In this document: positions 58,050 to 64,000 of the stretch, one piece after another | How the letters are laid out: each line of letters begins with the position of its first letter | Position numbering within the stretch: the first letter of the stretch is position 1 | Assembly (NCBI RefSeq): GCF_000285575.1 | Contig: NZ_HE611051.1 | Coordinates: forward strand, 457,808-521,807 | From: Clostridium senegalense JC122 | Lineage (GTDB): Bacteria; Bacillota; Clostridia; Clostridiales; Clostridiaceae | DNA: 64,000 nucleotides | Direction: 5' to 3' | Program-made: the position numbers and the translations under genes | Notes under the pieces: model-generated | Seen by the model: the letters and a program-made list of their open reading frames with translations, nothing else | What the model was told of the DNA's origin: nothing | Database searches by the model: none

Positions 58050-58625
58050 TTATTTTATTACTATATCAAAATACTTTAATAACATAGCTGCATCAGGAAC
58101 TGTAAATATTGCCTTTTTTAAATTATTTACCTGTGGATTTATATCATATTCCTTAGCATATGAAAAATCTGCTTTTGATAAATTACAATCTAAGAAAACA
58201 GATTTAGTTAAAGTTGTATATGTAAAATCACACTCTTGTAAACTCACCTCTATAAAATCACATTCTTTAATTATACTTCCCTTAAAAGAAGTCTTTTTTA
58301 ATGAAAGTCTAGAAAAATTACAACTATTTATTAAACTTTCAGAGAAATTTATATCTAATATAAAATTATCGCATTTAGTAAAGTTTATTCCTGCTATCTT
58401 ACATCCATCAAATTTCACATTTCTAAATTTTGTATCATCCACATTTATTAACGCTAAATTGCATTCTTTAAATATACAATCTTCAAAAGTTGAAAATGAA
58501 AAATCTCCTTGTAAAAAATCACAATTTATAAACTCACATTGTTCAAAACTTTTCCCAACAAGCAATTTATTTTCTTTAATATTCCTAAATTCTTCTCTAT
58601 AATAATCATTATCTAAAAACTCCAT
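58050..58625 (-). CDS. Pentapeptide-repeat protein
   Basis: 191 residues built of five-residue repeats of the A/C-(D/N)-(L/F)-x-x kind, for example CEFINCDFLQGDFSFSTFED, CIFKECNLALINVDDTKF and CDFTYTTLTKSVFLDCNL, running from about residue 25 to 160. These fold as a right-handed square beta-helix. Some such proteins mimic DNA and protect gyrase (Qnr, MfpA), but many have unknown roles, and this one is not specifically Qnr-like. GAGGTG site before the ATG. It lies 31 nt downstream of the flavodoxin-like gene, so probably co-transcribed. Confidence 0.9.
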   Translation of the reverse strand: MEFLDNDYYREEFRNIKENKLLVGKSFEQCEFINCDFLQGDFSFSTFEDCIFKECNLALINVDDTKFRNVKFDGCKIAGINFTKCDNFILDINFSESLINSCNFSRLSLKKTSFKGSIIKECDFIEVSLQECDFTYTTLTKSVFLDCNLSKADFSYAKEYDINPQVNNLKKAIFTVPDAAMLLKYFDIVIK

Positions 58626-58656
58626 ATCACACCTCTTATTAAATACTTTTTTAATA

Positions 58657-59412
58657 TTATAACCTTTTATCTACTACTGGCTTTATATTTTTTACTAATA
58701 TGTTAAATAGTAAACTTCCTGTAATTTTACCAATTACTCCTACTTTTTTAGTCCTATAATATACTTTATCTATCCACTGTTTTTCTTTCCAATAATTTTT
58801 ATCAAGTTCAAAAATATTATTAGCTAATGCTCTTTGAACTTGATAAGTTGTTATTTGCTTCATGGTAACTCTGTATGACATCCCATCAGTATTTAAATGT
58901 TTTATAAATGGCAAAATTTCTTTTTTTTCAATTTCTTTATCCAAATTTGATATAGTTCGCCCTACTTCACTAACTACATCAACACCCCATTGAACTAAAC
59001 CTTCATTTAATGATTTAAAAGTATTTTTTAGTCCTGAACCTGCTGTGGTAGCTACTAAAATTACTGGTTTGCCTTCAAGTACTGGTCTATGGAACCACCT
59101 ACAAGTCCTATCTAAAAATGTTTTTAAAATTCCACTCATATTATTGATATAAACTGGTGTTCCTATAATAATTCCATCACATTCCTGTAACTTTGTCATT
59201 AAAAATTCCATATCGTCATCTATATTACATTTATTTTTATAAATACAATATTCACATCCATGACATGATGAAATTTTATAATCTTTTAAATTTATAACTT
59301 CAATATTGTATCCATAATTTAATAATACTTTTTTAATATTTTGTAGGACAATAAAAGTATTCTTTTTTCTATAACTAGAATTTATTATTAATATTTTTTT
59401 CAATAAAATCAC
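58657..59412 (-). CDS. Flavodoxin-like NAD(P)H oxidoreductase
   Basis: 251 residues. N-terminal FMN-binding fold IINSSYRKKNTFIVLQNIKK (phosphate loop), a Cys cluster CHGCEYCIYKNKC as in iron-sulfur flavoproteins, then QECDGIIIGTPVYINNMSGILKTFLDR. The CxxCxxC..C pattern could hold a [4Fe-4S] cluster in a two-electron flavoprotein. The C-terminal 90 residues are Lys-rich. Start is ambiguous: a GTG at 59412 or a TTG three codons later. Followed closely by the pentapeptide-repeat gene. Confidence 0.85.
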   Translation of the reverse strand: MILLKKILIINSSYRKKNTFIVLQNIKKVLLNYGYNIEVINLKDYKISSCHGCEYCIYKNKCNIDDDMEFLMTKLQECDGIIIGTPVYINNMSGILKTFLDRTCRWFHRPVLEGKPVILVATTAGSGLKNTFKSLNEGLVQWGVDVVSEVGRTISNLDKEIEKKEILPFIKHLNTDGMSYRVTMKQITTYQVQRALANNIFELDKNYWKEKQWIDKVYYRTKKVGVIGKITGSLLFNILVKNIKPVVDKRL

Positions 59413-59460
59413 CGCCCAATATTAACTACATATATTATATAATTATACAATAGAGCTAAA

Positions 59461-59504
59461 AAAATCACTATTAGCATTTATAATATATAGCGTAATAGTG
59501 ATTT
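59461..59504 (-). terminator. Terminator of the secreted-protein gene
   Basis: Stem AAATCACTATTA / TAATAGTGATTT with a T7 tail on the minus strand, about 20 nt after the stop at 59523. Confidence 0.85.
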
Positions 59505-59522
59505 ACCTATGTTCTTATTAAA

Positions 59523-59873
59523 TTATTTCTTTGTTAATTGAATTTTTATAGCACTTGATTGTGGTGGAATTGACTTAGTCATAGCTGGGCTTAACTCAAC
59601 ATATACAGTATCACCTTTATCAAAGACAATTTTATTTAGTTCTTTTTTACATGGTTTTAATATTTTTGTGTCTTCACTTACTATAACTACTACAGTCTCC
59701 TTATAAACCTCACAACCCTTTAAATATCCTTCAACTAATAGCCTTGTATAATTTCCTTCTTGTTTAACTTCCTGTACTTCACCTATTAAAATAGTCTCAG
59801 GAATTTTCCCACTTGCTGGAATAGTTATTAATAACATCATCATAGTAAATAATAAAATTCTTTTTATTTTCAT
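59523..59873 (-). CDS. Small secreted protein, unknown function
   Basis: 116 residues with a clear signal peptide (MKIKRILLFTMMMLLITIPASG; cleavage near residue 22). The mature part is beta-rich with two cysteines (KGCEVYK, LKPCKKEL), which could form a disulfide. The segments ILIGEVQEVKQEGNYTRLLV and KGDTVYVELSP suggest an OB-like barrel such as DUF3221, but I cannot confirm this. Strong AGGAGG site. Own terminator; divided from the c-di-GMP genes by 67 nt. Confidence 0.8.
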   Translation of the reverse strand: MKIKRILLFTMMMLLITIPASGKIPETILIGEVQEVKQEGNYTRLLVEGYLKGCEVYKETVVVIVSEDTKILKPCKKELNKIVFDKGDTVYVELSPAMTKSIPPQSSAIKIQLTKK

Positions 59874-59940
59874 TTTTTATCCTCCTATAAATCCTTTATT
59901 AATAACTTTTGTTTTTTATAAAAAAATTATACTATTATAA

Positions 59941-61676
59941 TTATTTTTCATATACAACTACATTTTTCCCACTGTTTTTTCCTTTATATAATAATTTATC
60001 AGCTAATAATATTGTATCTGTTACACTTTTTTTTCCATCATATTTAGCAGCACCTATAGTAACTGTTATCTCAACATTTTCTTTCCAGTTATATTCTTCT
60101 ATTTCTTTTCTTATTTTTTCTAATGGACTTATATCCATTAAACTTTTCTTTTCTACTATTATTAAAAATTCTTCCCCACCATATCTCACTAAAATATCTT
60201 TTTTATTTAATATTTTTTTATAACCTTTACCAATTCAATTAATATATAGTCACCAAATAAATGCCCATAAGAATCGTTTATTTTTTTATAATCATCTATG
60301 TCTAAAATAGCTATAATACATTGTTTTTTATTTTCATCATAAGTACTTACTATATTATTAAAATATTCTCTATTATAAGCTCCTGTTAAAGGATCTTTAT
60401 TTATCTTTTCTTTTAAAATTAAATTTACCTTTTCCCTTTTTTATTTCTACTATATAGTACAGATATTAATAATGTGAGTATTAGTATTATTGTAGTTAAT
60501 ATAAAAAATATTAACCCTACCTTTAAATTATATATAAATTTTTTATTATTATTTATTTCTCTATATTTATCCTTATGAATTTTTTCTATAATTTCAATTA
60601 CAATACCATTTTCATTATCATTACTATTTTCATCTAAAAGTTCACCATTACGACGCCAATAAAGCTCTTGTTCTCTTTCTCCTTTAATTTCATATATTTT
60701 TATAAGTCTATTTACTATATCTTTTGACATTTTAAAAACACATTTTTCTTTCAAGTTATTATAAGCCTTATAATAATAATTTAATGCATTGTCATAATCA
60801 TTTTTATTATAATATAAATTTCCATAAGCGTTATTTATTTTTCCTACCTCAATCAAATCTACAGAGTCATGAAGACTACTTTCTATAAGTTTTAAGTTTT
60901 TCTCTGCTTCATCAAATTTTTCTAATTCTATTTGAGAATATACTAAATTTAGCAGTAGTTGATTTCTAAAATCAACGCCATATTCATTTTTTAATTCTAA
61001 ATATTTATCATAAGCTTTTGTAAAGTATTTTTCAGCTTCTTGAAAATTTTTATTATAATAATTATAAAAGGCTAAACTTGTATATATGTCATACCTATCT
61101 ATTTTATTTTTATTTTCCTTTTCTAATTTTTGTCCTATATCATAATACTCTTTTGCATGTTCCGGCGCGTTTAATTGTTGTATTAATGTAGCCATAAGAT
61201 AATTTATAGCTATTCTATCTTCTTTATATTTTTCCCTCTTATCTTTTAGTTGTATTTTATTTAATACTTCCAAAGATTCATAAGCATAATAACTGGACAT
61301 CTTAAACTCTTCTTTTGATGAAGTCATATTAGCTGCCATACCATATAAATCTACTAATTCCTCATAATATTTTTCTTGTATTAAATAATATTTTGCAATA
61401 TCAACATACTTTAATGCATCATCATAATTTAATTCTAATCTATTTAAATAAACAAGACTAAAATAAATTTTTGCCTGAAGCTTATCATTTTTTGTGTAGA
61501 TTTTTATTTAACATTTCCTCACAATAATCAATCATTTTAACAAGATCATAATTGTTTGTTTTTCCAATTTGATTAATAAAATCTTCTACATTTTCCATAG
61601 CTATTACATTGTTTTGTTTTAAAAACATGCCTAAAAGAAAACTTATGCAGAAAACTTTTAACCTTCGAAATTTCAT
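59941..61676 (-). CDS. TPR-repeat membrane diguanylate cyclase (several apparent frameshifts)
   Basis: About 580 residues once homopolymer losses at about 61485-61505, 60430-60442 and 60213-60219 are allowed for. Signal or anchor peptide (MKFRRLKVFCISFLLGMFL), then some six to eight TPR-like helix pairs (AKEYYDIGQKLEKENKNK, YNYYNKNFQEAEKYFTKAYD, NAYGNLYYNKNDYDNALNYY), one membrane helix (VGLIFFILTTIILILTLLIS), then a GGDEF domain: NKDPLTGAYNREYF, DIDDYKKINDSYGH and the active-site RYGGEEF. Makes c-di-GMP. The TPRs would be extracellular. GAGGAG site before the ATG; it begins 1 nt after the phosphodiesterase stop, so the pair is co-transcribed. Confidence 0.88.
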
Positions 61677-61677
61677 A

Positions 61678-63364
61678 CTATCTCCTCATATAGTTTCTTA
61701 TCCACTGTATATATTCATCTTCTTTTAATGGTTTTGAAAAATAATATCCTTGTATCAAATTAAATCCTAAATCCTTAAATAATTTATATTGATATTCAGT
61801 TTCTACCCCTTCAATTACTGTATCTGTTTTTAAAAGTTTTGCCATAAATATTACAGACTCCAATACTTTTAATTGACGGTCACTATATATTATATCTATA
61901 AAATCCTTAGGAATTTTCAATTCATTAAATGGAACCTGTGCTATTCTATTTAATGATGAATATTCTGTTCCAAAATCATCTATTGAAATTTTAAACCCTA
62001 ATTTTCTTAATTCAGTAATATTATCTAATACTAATTTATTATGATTCAAGTCTATATTCTCTAATATTTCTATTATTATTTTTTCTTTTTTTACACCAGT
62101 CTCTATTATGATATCATTTACTATATTAACAATGTCCTCTTCTTGCAACGTTTTTACTGAAAAATTTACAGAACAAGTATTATATATATTTAATCCTTCT
62201 AATTTTTTTTCAAATTCACAAGCTTTTTTCAAAATACATAGATCTACTTTGTGTATTTTACCACTTTCTTCAGCTAATTTTATAAATATATTAGGAAATA
62301 TTAATCCTTTATCCCTATGATTCCACCTAGCTAAAGCTTCAAATCCTTTAACATTTTCTGTTGTAGCACAAATTTTGGGCTGAAATACAACTGCAATTTC
62401 ATCATTTTCTATAGCATCATCTAAGTCTTTTTCTAAATCTTTAATATTAGAATACTTTTCCTTCAATTCTTGTGAATATTCTACAGGATTATTTAACTTA
62501 TTTTCCTTACCATAGTACATGGCCAATTCGCTATTATTTATAATAGTCTCAAAATCTTCATCTTCATTTATTGCATATCCTACATTTAATTCAAAAATCA
62601 ACTCAATTTTTTCATCATTACAACAAACACTTTTATTCAAACATAATTCATCTAATACATTTTTTATATAATTACTCTCTGTCGTATCAATAGCATATAA
62701 AAATTTATCACTATTATACCTACAATACGCTTTTTTTACATTTTCATATGTATTTAATTTTTTTAATGAATTAGCAACCTGTATTAAAATCTCATTTCCT
62801 ACTCCATGTCCGTAAACATCATTTATATCTTTTAATTTTTTACATTTATAAAAAATATAGTATAAGGCTTATTCCATGAAAAAATTATTTTTTCAAAAAC
62901 ATTAAAATTATATATATTAGTTAAATTGTCTTTTTTATAAATTAAATCTAACTCCTTAGAAAGTAATTTGTTTTTTTTCTTATATGAACATTTCTTGAAA
63001 TGAATAAAAAAATTATAATAGTACTAACGTATATATTTAGATTTAGATATTTTGTATAAAACTTACTTAAAATAAGATATATTATTGAAAATAACGCAAA
63101 CCTTACAGTTGAAAGTATTATTAAAAGCTTATTATTTTTATATGTATTCTTTTTAATTATTTTATTTTCATGGTAACAATATAAATATATTATAGAAATT
63201 AATATTCCATAAGATACATATTTAATTGTTTTTATGTGAAAAGTTTTTAAAGTTACATTAGAATCCCCACATATATTATATAAATTTAAATATGTTAAAC
63301 TCCTAGTTAAAAACATAATGAAAAGCAAAGTAATTATTTTAATATACTTCTTTTGATTTCTCAC
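61678..63364 (-). CDS. Membrane GGDEF-EAL c-di-GMP phosphodiesterase (two apparent frameshifts)
   Basis: About 560 residues after restoring one A at 62971-62978 and one at 62836-62841. Four or five membrane helices (about 1-130), a GGDEF domain (DNLTNIYNFNVFEK, FINVKKLKDINDVYGHG) whose signature is degenerate (RYNSDKF instead of RxGGDEF), so no cyclase activity, then an EAL domain with GFEALARW, VNFSVKTL, IEILENIDL, DDFGTEYSSL, VIEGVETEYQ and QGYYFSKP. The usual KID triplet reads KIP. Probably hydrolyses c-di-GMP. The GTG start at 63364 follows GGGAG. It is the first gene of a two-gene pair with the TPR cyclase. Confidence 0.85.
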
Positions 63365-63476
63365 ATCTACTTACTCCCTCATTTTTTAAACTTCTTAATA
63401 CTTTATATTTCGCCATTTTTATTCCATTACTTTATACGATTCACACAATTTTAAAATTCTGCTATAACTAAAAAAT

Positions 63477-63501
63477 AAGCTGCCATTTTATACGGCAACT
63501 T
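63477..63501 (-). terminator. Terminator of the nitroreductase at the window end
   Basis: Stem AAGTTGCC / GGCAGCTT around TATAAAAT, followed by ATTTTTT on the minus strand. Confidence 0.75.
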
Positions 63502-63517
63502 GTATATATTTTATTTA

Positions 63518-64000
63518 TTATATTTTAAAATTTATCACGGCTATAATATCTTCACATTCTGACAATATAATTTTAGGTTTTATTTTATTAAACCCTAAAG
63601 AAACCATAATATGAAAAATAGCTGTTCCTATATCTATTCTTTTTCCCTTTATAAGTTTTTTAGATTTTACAATATCTCTATCCCTTCTAATCTTTATACC
63701 ATTTTCTAATATCTCAAATCTCCAAGGTTGTCTATTTAATAATGATGGTGCTAATCTTGCTGCATTTATTGCATCAAGAACTTGTTTTGATTTTATTTCA
63801 CTTAATTTTTTATTTATTATTAAAGTTTCTAGAGAATTTCTTTCTCTTTTACTTGTATTTTCTTTCTTATTTTCATATCCAAATAAAATTATTGAATATA
63901 TATTTTCATTCTTTTTTACACTACATCTTTCAATTACACTAGTTCTTTTAAAATTACCACTAATCCAGCAAGTTCCTAAACCTTTTGAGGTACAATTCAA
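63518..64000 (-). CDS. Nitroreductase-family protein, C-terminal part (start beyond window)
   Basis: 160 residues visible; the frame is open at the window edge. GLGTCWISGNFKR is the FMN-binding turn found in the second half of nitroreductases. It is followed by a second segment (LDAINAARLAPSLLNRQPWRFEIL) that resembles the N-terminal flavin motif of a nitroreductase, the layout of the two-lobed TM1586-like putative nitroreductases. Activity is not predictable. A terminator follows. It is not operonic with the phosphodiesterase, which starts about 150 nt beyond the stop. Confidence 0.8.
   Translation of the reverse strand: MNCTSKGLGTCWISGNFKRTSVIERCSVKKNENIYSIILFGYENKKENTSKRERNSLETLIINKKLSEIKSKQVLDAINAARLAPSLLNRQPWRFEILENGIKIRRDRDIVKSKKLIKGKRIDIGTAIFHIMVSLGFNKIKPKIILSECEDIIAVINFKI

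Noticed and set aside
1-64000. CRISPR arrays, IS elements, prophage genes
   Set aside because: No regularly spaced repeats, transposase, integrase or phage structural genes were seen on either strand.

Overview
This is a 64 kb stretch of very AT-rich chromosome from a Firmicute, most likely a Clostridium sensu stricto or a close Stickland-fermenting relative. The evidence is the complete selenium-dependent D-proline reductase (prd) operon, a ctfA/ctfB CoA-transferase pair, AddAB, FeoAB, DUF1540 proteins, Clostridium-type propeller histidine kinases, strong GGAGG ribosome binding sites, and many A/T-rich stem-loop terminators. I see no phage, IS element, CRISPR array or rRNA, and one tRNA (Glu, anticodon CTC).

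Layout. 1-2.85 kb: MoxR ATPase, DUF58 protein and a membrane protein cut by the window edge. 3.1-5.6 kb: single-stranded DNA-binding protein and a PAS histidine kinase with an unusual leader. 6.4-12.2 kb: LytR-CpsA-Psr protein, ManA-GalU sugar-nucleotide pair, YihY-type membrane protein, nitrilase-like amidohydrolase, nitroreductase. 12.8-15.4 kb: radical SAM protein, small ferredoxin, winged-helix mini-protein, DUF1540 protein. 15.5-21.2 kb: a NitT/TauT-type ABC transporter and three tandem M42 aminopeptidases. 21.7-31.4 kb: an amino-acid permease, two giant paralogous beta-propeller histidine kinases, a nitroreductase and a YbaK-type deacylase. 32-39.2 kb: addA and addB. 39.6-43.9 kb: ctfAB, feoAB with a perfect palindrome upstream, and a DUF1540 gene. 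44.3-47.9 kb: a small coiled-coil membrane protein, a polysaccharide deacetylase, and a YitT protein plus a Cys-rich protein behind a cobalamin riboswitch. A second, orphan cobalamin riboswitch follows. 47.9-57.0 kb: the proline block prdF-prdE-prdD-prdB-orf-prdA-prdC, transcribed from a clear sigma-54 promoter, with the activator gene prdR upstream. 57-64 kb: an unknown gene, tRNA-Glu, a pentapeptide-repeat protein, a flavodoxin-like protein, a secreted protein, a TPR-GGDEF diguanylate cyclase, a GGDEF-EAL phosphodiesterase and a partial nitroreductase.

How the genes work together. PrdF makes D-proline. PrdA (pyruvoyl) and PrdB (selenocysteine) reduce it to 5-aminovalerate. PrdC, related to RnfC, is the likely electron donor, and PrdR plus sigma-54 switch the operon on. 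The three M42 peptidases, the ABC importer and the amino-acid permease suit an amino-acid/peptide-fermenting lifestyle. A cyclase and a phosphodiesterase sit side by side and probably set c-di-GMP.

A quality warning applies to the whole window. About 17-20 single-base frameshifts, nearly all an apparent missing base in an A/T homopolymer, interrupt about eleven otherwise intact genes (moxR, PAS kinase, manA, one M42, ybaK, addB four times, feoB, a small membrane protein, yitT, and both c-di-GMP genes). I read these as sequence errors rather than pseudogenes and give full-span coordinates.
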